A stretch of DNA of 64,000 nt from Gyrodactylus bullatarudis (lineage: Eukaryota; Platyhelminthes; Monogenea; Gyrodactylidea; Gyrodactylidae). The position numbers were made by a program, and so were the translations under genes. The notes beneath the pieces were generated by a model. That model had not been told where the DNA came from. It ran no database searches and saw nothing but the letters and a program-made list of their open reading frames with translations. Shown one piece after another: positions 50,501-57,660 of the stretch; position 1 is the stretch's first letter, and each line of letters starts with the position of its first letter. Location of the stretch: contig SSNU01000110.1 in the NCBI GenBank assembly GCA_012064415.1, positions 372,001 to 436,000 on the forward strand, read 5' to 3'.

Positions 50501-53500
50501 ATAAAAGGTAGATGATGAAAAATAATTTAAGTGCTGGAGTTTCTTTCAAAGTACAGAAAAAATGCTTTAAAATTTTTCATTCCATTCAAACTTACGACCA
50601 GCTTAAAGAATTAACCAAGTTTTTAAAGTATGCTCCTATTTTTTCACTTTCCAATTAAATTTAGAGGTGGGCTAAAATTTTAGTAAAGCTAATGATGGTT
50701 TTTGTTTTAATCTGTAACTGGTTGTAGCTAAAATCCCTAATGACAAACTTCTCAAACATCAATGGCCGATTTCGAACTCTTGGTCAAATGATGGTTTAAA
50801 TGCTTCAAATCTTCGAATTTGATAAAATTTTTGAGCACAAAAAAATAGCCTTTTTTCGGCTGGATTATATTTTATTTCAACACTTTATTGGCTCATTCTA
50901 GCTTAGATTTGACTTGATTTTTAAAATAATATTTAAAAAAATAACTTGTCACGGACATATCACGACATTTCAATAAAACGACTTTTGTCAATCAAAGATT
51001 CCCTGTTTAACAAGATAGATTTGAAACAATTCATCAGATTAATTTTCTTTTGAGTATGTCAATAATAATTTGAAATGTTTATTCTTGGTTCTCCGTTATC
51101 TGTGATAAGATTCGTTTCTCATAGATGGAGAAAAAAAGAAACTATTCTGGTGATTAAACATTGTGGAATAAATCGGAATCTTTTGAATAATTAGATCGGA
51201 ATGCTATAAAATATGCCGAGAGTGCATTGATTAAAAACTATGAAAACAAAAAAATATTCTTCAATTTCTAGTATTGATTTCAATAGATTTAATAAAATTC
51301 ATAACTAATTAGTTATAATTTGACATTAAGTTGTTGTTCAGGGCGATACTTTTCTCCAAGTCGAATTGTAAACAGAAATATCCACCTGATCAGAGAAAAG
51401 CGGAAACATCAGTTTAAATGTTAACCTTAGACATTGGGTATTATTGGCTCTTTCGGTGTTGAATACTATCATTCTAGGTCTTTTCGAACTTTGTACTCAA
51501 AATTTTTATTGAATTGAAAGTGGGAGCGCGGCCAAGAGATGTTTTTTCGGGATCAAGATTAGACAAGAAAATCAATTCAACTGGATCTGTTCATATTATC
51601 ATTTAGGAGCGGAATTTCGATTTTTTTGATCATTTTCACTACTTGAAAATCAGTGAAATTTCGATAACTCAAAATTTCTCGAAAATGGGAAAACTCTCGA
51701 TAATCTAACGATGCTTTTTTATCTGATCCTGAAAAACTCTTTTGATCACCGTCCTACTTTCACAGCAATAAAAATTCAAAGTTCGAAAAAATGGGATTTT
51801 GGCGCCAAATTGGAATTTGAAAAGTCACCATATTTTTCATGAAAACAATTTTTTTTATCTTGGAGATGATTACTTATTTCGTCTTTGACTGTGACTATGC
51901 TGTGAGTATGCCCGAAATAAAGCGCTTATCTCTAAAAAAAAATCTCTGATGAAAAAAATCGAGATTTTTGTAAAAATTATAGATTCCCAACTTCATATCA
52001 ATCACAGCTTTATTCATTTTATTTGATTTATTCTAAACTATCTAGGTTAGTTAAATTAATTCTAAAATATTTTCAAGATAAAATTGCAGAAGCTTTAAAA
52101 TTTACATAAAACCCTTTGTTCATAGTCAGAAAATATGGAAAATCTTGAACAATATTTTTATTAGCTGTTTAGATTTTTTTAAGGCGACGTACAAACTAGT
52201 TGGTATTAACAAAGAAAAGTCAGGAAATGTGTTTTCTTGTCGTACAATAGGCGACATTTAAAATTACCAACTCATTTAAAAGTTCTTCCTAATATTATCA
52301 TTTTTGAATTGTTATATAATGCCTTGAAAGACAATGGAGAAATATTTTTTTTCTTCTCTTAGCGTTATTATGACACAATGACAACTATTGTAAGAACCTT
52401 TTATTTAATTATAACGTGTCATTTTAACCTTTCTTTAAAGTTGTATATACCCTAAGCAAGCAAGAAGAAATAATTTGTGGCTTACCGGTATTTAGTTAAT
52501 ATCTTCTTAAACAATAACAATGGCGGCTATACAGTAATTTTATGTTTTTACGTTTGAGTTGATAAAAAATTTATAGAAAAATAACCTCTATAGAAGGATT
52601 TAATTTCTAATTATTTTTTTAGAATTATATCAGTGAAAAGTTTCAAAACTGTTACTTAGCAGGTGATAGTTCCGATGAAGACGTTGATGAATCACAAGAT
52701 GACCTTGAAATGATAAACCTTATGTCGAATACATATCTCAAAGCAGTTCAAAATAGCGGTGATAAGGATGATTTGAAAAGTTATCAAACTGAAGGAATCA
52801 TACATGTTGTCCTAAGAAAGGAATATCCCCAGGAAAAATATGGTCTGAAATTAGAAAAGACAACCTATAATGTAAATTATTTAATTCGAACAATAGGAAG
52901 GAACTTTTTCGTCGTGAAAAATGAAGAATATTGAAAATTGAATAATTTAAGTATTTCAAATCAAAATGATCATTGAAATCGATAAAAACTTAATTAATAC
53001 ATTGATAATCTCTACTGGATTCTCATGAGTTAGTATGGAACCCAAAAGTATTTTCTTAAGGTGCTCTGACACGGTTGAATAAGCTCATGTCTAGTAGACT
53101 TTGATGAAATTTCGTAAAACTGATGAAACCGCTTGTAATTTTGTTTACATAATCTTTGAGCTATTTCTAAATCATTCCACCATGTCTGGCTGAGTCAACT
53201 CTTTAAATGATTCTTGTATCATATAAACAAAATTTCTGAAATTTTCAAATTTTGAACGTTTTTTATTTTAATTTTTGTTTATTATATTCGATTTTATTAA
53301 CTTTACGCAGTTATAAATAGTTTAAATATTTTGGATTTTGAATGTAAAAGAAATTTTTAATGAAAATATAAATCGAGAGAATATTAAGAACGTTCAAAAT
53401 TTGAAAATTTCAGAAATTTTGTTTATATGATACAAGAATCATTTAAAGAGTTGACTCAGCCAGACATGGTGGAATGATTTAGAAATAGCTCAAAGATTAT

Positions 53501-55527
53501 TTAAACAAAATTCCAAGCGGTTTCATCAGTTTTACGAAATTTCATCCAACTCTAATGTCTAGTAATCAGGCATTAAATAACAATCTGATGAGATTTTCTA
53601 AAGTCTACTTTATCATAGTTAAAAAATGAAAATTTGCGGTTTACTTTCTCTGATGAAAATACTTAAAAGATTATTTTTTAAACGAATTTAATGTTTTGAA
53701 ATTTAAAAATACAAAAGTTGTTTTTTGTAAAAGGAATAATACACTTGTTGAATTTTTTGCTTTTTTTCATAAAACAACATAAGAATATTTATGAAACATA
53801 ATATATTTTCAGACAACTTTTATTACCATGGTTCTTCCCCAATCGATAGCAGAAAAGTCAGGATTAAATGTTGGAGATAGAATCGTTAGGATAAATGACT
53901 TGAATACTAGTGACATGTCGTTGTTGGAAATAACTGAACAAATTCGTCTGGCGAATCATTCTGTTAGTATATCATATCAGCCAAAGTAAGTTTAGATGAA
54001 TATTTTTTTATTCTTTTCCAGAATAAAGTACATGCAATGCATAACGTTTTACACTAATTTTTAAATAAATAAATAATGATTTCTAAAAAGTATGGTTTGT
54101 ACAGTAATTCATTTTTAAACAAATAATAATAATAATTGATAACAGAAGAGGTCAAGAAAAATTCAAAATTAAGGTAGATGGGAAAAGTAAACTGATTTTG
54201 GTGTAAATTTTTGCACTGATTCCACACCTGTTCTCAGATGAGAAGAATTGAGATAATTGGAAAAATCAAAAATCCAATTTTCCCAAAAGCCATAAGCGTT
54301 GTTCAATTAATTTTTTCGCGAGTAAACAAAATTTAAAATTCTACTTCGATCGATATGACTTTCAAATAAGTTAAAGCTGTATTTTTAGAATTTTTGTGCA
54401 ATTCTCACCATGTTTTATAAGAATAATTAATAATCTTGACTTACCGAAAAGATTTTACAAAATTTTTAAGGCTAACTATATCTAAATTTTATGAGCTTTC
54501 AGAATCTGCCAGTGGTTTTCTGTTATCAAATCTAGAATTTTTGAAATCTTCTCTTATATGCGAAAATTTTTAATTTTTGTTTTTTCCAATTATCTCAGAA
54601 ACTATAAGAAATTCTTCAGATCTGAGATCAGATTCGGAATCAGTGAAAAAATTTTTTGGATAAAAAAAATATGAAAATACAGTTTAATTTGAAAAGCCTC
54701 AACTCTTCAACCTTTAAGCTCAATATTTTTAACAATTTCAAGATTTGAAGCAATTGAGTACTGATATTTAGGATTAACACTCGATGTAAGATTTAAATTC
54801 GCCTAAAACAGTTCACAGAATTGAATCTCAAAATTTTACTAGCTTTCGAGTGTTTCTAAAAATAGCTATTATCTTCATGTCAATTCTAGCTAAAAGTAAA
54901 AAACATTGGAAAATCATCCCATTTGAGAAATTTGTTAAAACAGACCAAACAATTTACTAAACTCAAAATTCTTTAAATAATCCTCAATCAAAATACTGTA
55001 TAAATAAATCTTTTGGACAAAGTTGCCGTCTTCGGATTTACTGTTAGTTTTAATTAAATTTTGTTTTTTTCCCCTAAAGAACATTTCTTCACACCGCAGT
55101 ATTACACAAGGAAAAAGGTAAATTGGGCATTCGTCTGAAGGAGCACTCATCTGTGAGTAATATGATCAACCTGATTCAAGGAATAGAAAAGAGAATTTTT
55201 TCAAATCTTTAGAATCTTTGGATAGATATCGTTCTACCCTTCTCACCAGCAGAAAAGTCTGGCTTAAAAAAGGGCCAACGTCTTATAAGTCTCAATTCGA
55301 ATAATGTTGTCGGCTGGACACATAAACAGGCCATCGAATGGCTTAGAATGTATCCAGATAACTATGATTTAATTCTATTGGTTCAAGACACAAACGATGA
55401 CGATTCAATTCGTTTTCAGAACTCTGATAGTCAAACTTGTCCAAATGTAAATATTGATAGTTATGCAGGGAAGACGCCAAATTCTGATGATAAAAATAAC
55501 AATCAAGTTATTCCTCAAAAAATTTAA
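29196..55527 (+). CDS. Tandem-PDZ scaffold protein gene (syntenin/Mint-like architecture), six-exon model
   Basis: Joined exons 29196-29552, 48654-48707, 52623-52871, 53813-53985, 55080-55152 and 55213-55527 total 1221 nt, one open frame of 406 residues. PDZ1 spans about residues 194-278 with loop KYGLK at 209-213; PDZ2 about 280-362 with loop KLGIR at 292-296. In each, the AEKSGL...G-R turn follows. Each PDZ is split by a phase-0 intron right after the second strand, evidence of internal duplication. The N-terminal 190 residues are Ser/Asp-rich, without a domain I know. PDZ2 has THKQAIEWL, with His at the usual class I position; PDZ1 has Leu there. No signal or membrane segment, so a cytosolic scaffold is inferred. 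Exons 3-6 are firm; exons 1 and 2 rest on phase and splice sites. Syntenin and Mint/X11 are the closest architectures I know; orthology is not established. Confidence 0.7.
30418..30774 (-). mobile_element. piggyBac-like element 3' end with transposase C-terminal cysteine-rich domain
   Basis: Minus-strand codons to the stop at 30554 encode a piggyBac-type C-terminal zinc-binding domain: Cys31, 34, 46, 49, 54, His57, Cys62, 65, preceded by a basic PMKRRKTSERF segment. The frame stays open upstream to a TGTGTAG acceptor-like site near 30775. Downstream, 136 bp on, is a terminus CCCTCGCATG next to TTAA (30414-30417), with a GGGGTC...ACCCC near-palindrome just inside, as in piggyBac ends. The DDD catalytic core is missing here. 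A related 5' end lies at 55761-56226. The remnant is non-autonomous. Confidence 0.75.
30854..30962. repeat. Half of a hAT-type palindromic MITE
   Basis: Aligns with the right arm of 53095-53554 (shared AAGTTGACT-AGC, GGAATGATTT and TTTCATCCAA blocks) and ends AGTCTA. The left arm is missing. Confidence 0.6.
31935..32215 (+). repeat. FBK-family repeat arm
   Basis: Starts AAGCTAATTGATATGAAGTT and contains CAAATATGTTAAAGAT and TTTGGCGCCAAAATCAC, shared with 12279-12656 and 34015-34310. Confidence 0.6.
33790..33870 (-). repeat. Penelope terminal fragment
   Basis: ACTCATAAGGAAGG and the preceding ATTTATCGAGAATAT-like block match the outer end of the Penelope terminal sequence at 36615-36665 in the same orientation. 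The hammerhead part is absent. Confidence 0.45.
34015..34310 (+). repeat. FBK-family repeat arm
   Basis: Begins GCAAATTGATATGAAGTTGG and is colinear with 31935-32215 to the GACAAGAAAGCC block. Confidence 0.6.
36600..36866 (-). repeat. 3' non-coding end of Penelope element with pLTR sequence
   Basis: Follows the Penelope stop codon. It shares 150 bp with 6831-6975 and with 57520-57660, and its outer end shares ATTGCCGAACTTC with 59730-59745. Contains the hammerhead-like motif 36687-36726. Confidence 0.7.
36687..36726 (-). ncRNA. Hammerhead ribozyme-like motif, Penelope type, copy 2 (sense to ORF)
   Basis: In the sense of the Penelope ORF: GAGT, CTGAAGA, GACCCGGC, GAAA, a 3-bp stem III (ATA...TAT), cleavage C at 36691, then AGTA. 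The catalytic core is intact, but stem I closes poorly (GAGT against AGTA), so this copy may be weak or need partner sequence. Confidence 0.5.
36867..38894 (-). CDS. Penelope-like element reverse transcriptase/GIY-YIG endonuclease, internally deleted
   Basis: 675 open codons. RT palm motifs are clear: motif A FDVASLF (about 160-166), motif B GVAMGSPIGP (221-230), and the catalytic RYLDDTF (about 257-263, Asp260 and 261), followed by LNFLDLEI. The GIY-YIG nuclease follows: GVIY at 455, SSYVG at 466-470, and Arg474/479. A C-terminal KRKRRR patch suggests nuclear import. These elements copy RNA and insert by nicking with GIY-YIG. The finger region before motif A is short: a few residues after NKFRPID the text jumps to the motif A approach, and the expected GLPKIHK/RPIVS block is missing. 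The first codon is TTG directly after a stop, so the N-terminus is also lost. Likely inactive, though unusually intact. Confidence 0.88.
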   Translation of the reverse strand: MVRDDNYLDKATMQVLSLGPKFCMPNLTKQDVETDIGFESFITLTEKLTATSSQDRERFNSVVKDTWTQYKQRNPDAPKLKKCHYQPLSSLRENPNVLLCHLDKGTGIALVVKADYLLKGKLLLSDSNKFRPIDSIEANSREVVNKLRETNFEDGRMISFDVASLFTNVPVKETVVFILNQLTKYPSLCSIPPATVKELIFMTVMNIDFKFGGQFYKQIDGVAMGSPIGPLLADMFLASVEQGPMQQLIESSRLYVRYLDDTFLVMDTDKDGNEICQNLNTIHQNVKFTNEMEEEGKLNFLDLEITRNGTIAITKIYRKTSVTTQFLPFHSFSPKETKKSVVSNAFLNIDRLVSTEYVKEERTKLKDLLKQDGYPECFIEKHSHPKDKIREEDDDKPIHLVLPFKGDVSRSIVNNKLTNITKRTFPGRKLKLISKTSKLINGRNKDQIPKLKRKGVIYQFVCACGSSYVGQTTRTLGERVREHLRPKYNSAVQHHIQATGHSADASNFKILYQVNPSESSKVRQTNLGCAEGHFITKLKPDLCVQKELARKLGFKGRDVHIKRKQIVKISKILEPKTFSSPPLSSTQKETRCNNENNEKLAEADNHNQSILVPSTTPVTVTELDKSETNEKSTEVDNLIMTQPVITGKKSCEKVKRKRRRDSGQQKIDQFMKRQK
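41500..41945. repeat. FBK-family foldback repeat
   Basis: Inverted halves share GATTTTTAGGATCA/TGATCCTA and TTCTCATTTTTTGAACTTTG/CAAAGTTCAAAAAACC-like blocks. The right end ATAAATTCCCATCTTAGT is the inverse of the family start. Confidence 0.6.
43224..43678. repeat. Palindromic MITE, family P1
   Basis: Ends TGGACGAAATTTTGCG and AATTTTCGTCCA. Long inner arms pair through CTTCTGGAAT/ATTCCAGAAG, as in 22443-22830. Non-coding. Confidence 0.65.
43692..43910. repeat. Second palindromic MITE with same ends
   Basis: Begins TGGACGAAATTTTCCAA and ends AACTTTCGTCCA, only 13 bp after the previous element. Inner arms pair through GATAAACAAAATTAAAAA and TTTTTAATTTTGTTTTATC. Confidence 0.65.
44638..44992 (+). 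pseudogene. Non-LTR retrotransposon (LINE) 3' end
   Basis: 94 open codons without a start end at TAA 44920-44922. The tail reads LWNAKLNQRVLRN, then FFDRLPSLFNEL, then a Lys-rich FSKKELYKYLENL. This is the usual C-terminus of jockey/CR1/I-type reverse transcriptases, where a 'LPS' near the end is followed by a basic Lys/Leu helix. About 45 bp after the stop is a run of TTA units (44967-44991), the kind of simple-repeat tail these elements carry. The rest of ORF2 is absent: a typical 5'-truncated insertion. Confidence 0.6.
45457..45590. repeat. 134-bp MITE-like unit
   Basis: Ends CCAGACAACAAAAAT and ATTTTTGTTGTCTGG are perfect 15-bp inverted repeats. Target duplication not evident. Confidence 0.55.
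46057..46161 (+). CDS. Possible 5' end of a secreted-protein gene (two mini-exons)
   Basis: ATGCACG (46057-46063) meets a consensus donor GTGAGT. After a 56-bp interval ending TTTTGTCTGCAG, the reading frame continues 46120-46161 and stops at a donor-like G|GTACGT. The joined peptide starts MHAIKFIFVLVLFATY, a textbook signal peptide. I cannot find the next exon. It lies within intron 1 of the PDZ gene on the same strand, so it would be a nested gene or a dead copy. Chance is possible in such sequence, but the two splice sites plus the signal peptide are unusual together. Confidence 0.3.
48654..48707 (+). CDS. PDZ gene, proposed exon 2 (54 nt)
   Basis: Acceptor TTTTTCCTTTCAG and donor CAA|GTGAGT are both consensus. 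54 nt, 18 codons, phase 0 at both sides, matching neighbouring exons. The phase-2 frame is also open, so the frame is set by context. Confidence 0.5.
48708..52622. other. Intron 2 of the PDZ gene
   Basis: Non-coding, with FBK copies at about 49770-50160 and 51470-52005. The frame at 49867-50247 (126 codons) is FBK sequence, not a gene. Confidence 0.5.
51470..52005. repeat. FBK-family foldback repeat
   Basis: Left arm CGAACTTTGTACTCAAAATT pairs with the right arm AAAGTTCGAAAAAATGGG. The outer end ATAGATTCCCAACTTCATAT is the inverse of the family start. Confidence 0.65.
52623..52871 (+). CDS. PDZ gene, exon 3 (acidic linker and start of PDZ1)
   Basis: Acceptor ATTTTTTTAG, 249 nt, phase 0, donor AAT|GTAAAT. 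Encodes an acidic DSSDEDVDESQDD stretch and strands 1-2 of PDZ1 ending KYGLKLEKTTYN. The ATG at 52710 lies inside the exon and would miss the acidic part. Confidence 0.75.
53095..53554. mobile_element. hAT-type palindromic MITE in intron 3 of the PDZ gene
   Basis: A 460-bp unit with arms of about 185 bp. Ends TAGACTTTGATGAAATTTCG and, inverted, TAGAGTTGGATGAAATTTCG. The flanks carry an identical 8-bp duplication ATGTCTAG (53087-53094 and 53555-53562). An 8-bp duplication and a TAGRG-like end fit hAT. No transposase. A half copy lies at 30854-30962. Confidence 0.8.
53813..53985 (+). CDS. PDZ gene, exon 4 (rest of PDZ1)
   Basis: Acceptor ATATTTTCAG, 173 nt, donor AA|GTAAGT (phase 2). Encodes PDZ1 from strand 3 on, including SIAEKSGLNVGDRIVRIND. 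Confidence 0.8.
54100..55079. other. Intron 4 of the PDZ gene
   Basis: Non-coding; no repeat or gene stands out. It resembles 35820-36180 in places (AAATTCAAAATT-AGGTA, GATCGATATG), so a degenerate dispersed repeat is likely. Confidence 0.35.
55080..55152 (+). CDS. PDZ gene, exon 5 (start of PDZ2)
   Basis: 73 nt, acceptor CCCCTAAAG, donor TCT|GTGAGT at phase 0. Encodes TAVLHKEKGKLGIRLKEHSS, strands 1-2 of PDZ2. Confidence 0.75.
55213..55527 (+). CDS. PDZ gene, last exon (rest of PDZ2 and tail)
   Basis: Acceptor ATCTTTAG, 315 nt to TAA 55525-55527. Encodes SPAEKSGLKKGQRLISLNS and helix THKQAIEWLRM, then a polar 45-residue tail rich in Asp, Asn and Gln with no domain. Confidence 0.8.
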   Translation, partial: NLWIDIVLPFSPAEKSGLKKGQRLISLNSNNVVGWTHKQAIEWLRMYPDNYDLILLVQDTNDDDSIRFQNSDSQTCPNVNIDSYAGKTPNSDDKNNNQVIPQKI

Positions 55528-55627
55528 AATTGATGAAACAAAACTCTTTTCCCGTTAACGGATGACGAGGAAAAAAAGATTTTTTGAGCATTTATTATTA
55601 TTATTGATATTATAATTTATTATTGTA

Positions 55628-55633
55628 AATAAA
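55628..55633 (+). promoter_or_regulatory. Polyadenylation signal AATAAA of the PDZ gene
   Basis: AATAAA about 100 nt after the stop, in a TTA-rich 3' UTR. Confidence 0.45.
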
Positions 55634-55760
55634 TTTATCCCCAAAAAATTTCAATAATTTTAATTTATCTGGTATTTAAAAAAAAAGAAAATTGACCACA
55701 TTGTGAATAGGGGTTTGAACTTGATATGGTCTTGTATCTGAATAAACAATTCCATCACAT

Positions 55761-56226
55761 TTAAAGAGATAGGCTGAATTGGCTGGGATAATATTTGCCT
55801 GTTGAATCACTTTCATACTCTACATGATCTTCTTCCAAGCTATCATGAAATTCTTCATCAGTCACAATATTTTGAAAATGCTCTTCTTGTAGAGCGAGAG
55901 CTAAAGTAATAGGTCTGTTACCTCTCTCCATAAATGAAATAATGATTCTATACTAAAAAATAAGTTTTTTTATCCAAACAATCCTGTTTTCTAATAAGAA
56001 ACAGTATGGGGTATTTTAGACCCCATTTATTCAATGTGTTACCAATCAAAAAACAGCCACTAACTCGACGACCAAATGTGATATAACTTCAAACTAAGTA
56101 AAAAACTGTTTGTTATTCTTATCTCGAAGCTATATTAAAATTCATACAGGAAAATTGTGAAACAAAAAAGTTATACCCATTCAAAGTTGTCCTGGGGTCT
56201 AAAAGACCCCATTTTGCATGCAAGGG
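55761..56226 (-). mobile_element. piggyBac-like element 5' end with transposase N-terminus
   Basis: On the minus strand the end CCCTTGCATGCAAAATGG adjoins TTAA (56227-56230), with palindrome GGGGTCTTTTAGACCCC just inside and a second GGGGTC-type palindrome at 56010-56025. About 300 bp in, an ATG (55931) opens 56 codons starting MERGNRPITLALALQEEHF and then very acidic (EEDHVEYESDS), as at piggyBac N-termini. A stop at 55761 and AT-rich sequence follow, so the catalytic part is missing. The end motif matches the 30418 terminus (CCCTYGCATG), so the same family is likely. Confidence 0.6.
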
Positions 56227-56230
56227 TTAA

Positions 56231-57519
56231 TAAATAATTTCAAATGAAGAGAAAGTCTGTTGTAAAGCTCGCAAAAGTCAAAGATTTTGAAAATAGCAAT
56301 CTAAGAATTAATACTTAGGAATAGATCAATATTAGAATTCTCAACCATGGTCATCCAAACTTTTCGACGGTAATTATCTTCACACGCCTTCTTTAGTGGT
56401 ACAACAAAATAATCAAAAACAAAATACTATTGATATACTTTCATGATCTCATCCCTATCGGTTTTGTCCTATCAGATTAGAGAATAGATTAAAACAAGAG
56501 TCTGACCTATGATAATAAAGTATTGATAATCAGAAAAGAATAGAGTTATAATTTCACATCAGATTTAATTCAACTAATTTTAGATCATTTTTCACTGATT
56601 CGACAATCTAAGAATAATTTTGACTATAATGTTCTTCGCATACTACTTGGCATGTATCGACCTATCTGTAGAAAAAAAGGATGAATGGTGTGATTAAAAT
56701 TATTATTGTTTTAAACGTGATAGGGTGGTGAAATAAAGTTATTTTATGATCAAAATTATACAAGAAAACTAAATTTGCTATATTTGGTCTGAGTAGTAAA
56801 TGAATTTCGATTTCTTGATCATTTCACTGCTTGAAAATCAGTGAATATTCCATAAATCAATATTCAATAATTCTCAGCTAGTTTTATAAGTGATTTTAGC
56901 ATTTTTGACTACACTAAATATCGAGAAAATGGAATTTTTGTTGTATTAAGAAATTAAAACTTTCAATAAATCTCCTGTATTGGCCGAGATAGATGATAGA
57001 AGAATTTCAGATATTAATGAATTCAAATTCTTTTAATTCTCAATGAATTGTATTTGAGGAAAAATTTATAATTACACTGAATAAATAAAACATTAGACAT
57101 TTTCTTTCAGATTTAATTTCCTGATCTATTTAAATCACCCATGTCAGATTTATTTGGTCAGTAAACAAATCTAATTTCTTTTGAAAGTAAACGAGTGAGC
57201 TAATTTGAGAATTTTCTTACCATCTTTTTCACTTATTATTCACATTTAGGGTCAAAGATTCCAATTTTCCGATTTCTGATCTAATATAGAATCAAAGCAT
57301 AGATTTCTTTTTATACAAATTCATAGCTTCGTCACGTTAATTCCGGGTGTTGGTTCGTTCGTTGTCCTGCTCGTTTTCCTTTTAATCAAAAATATATCCT
57401 AAATAGAAAATTGTCAAATATCAAGAGAACTTTTCCTGGCATGAAGCTCAAAATTTTCCAATGGTCAACAAAGTTACCCAAACGAGGTATAAAAGCATCT
57501 CAACCAATGGAAGTGCTCA
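56231..57519. other. Non-coding AT-rich stretch
   Basis: No gene seen; FBK debris near 56740-56860. Confidence 0.4.
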
Positions 57520-57660
57520 AAAATTCGCATTTTGATAGTATTTATATCTAATCCGGGGTAGAGCCTGAAGAGACCCGGCGAGATTTAACTTTTATCACTA
57601 AAATATTCGTTCGTTTACTCTAAACTTCCTTATAAGTTTAGAACCAAAAATATGTTTATA
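57520..57660 (+). repeat. Penelope terminal repeat fragment
   Basis: Aligns end to end with 6831-6975 and the 36.6-kb element (TGATAGTATTTATAT, CCGGGGTAGAG, CTTATAAGTTTAGAACC). No ORF remnant attached. Confidence 0.7.
57561..57600 (+). ncRNA. Hammerhead-like motif, Penelope type, copy 3 (core mutated)
   Basis: GAGC, CTGAAGA, GACCCGGC, then GAGA in place of GAAA, and a TTTATC cleavage region. The A-to-G change hits an invariant core base, so cleavage is not expected. Confidence 0.55.

Noticed and set aside
30418..56226. A single 25.8-kb giant piggyBac element carrying the PDZ exons and the Penelope copy as cargo
   Set aside because: Ends and transposase parts are in the right order, but the proposed PDZ gene starts outside at 29196, the interior shows no other transposase exons I can find, and two decayed copies explain it more simply. 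Kept only as a testable geometry.
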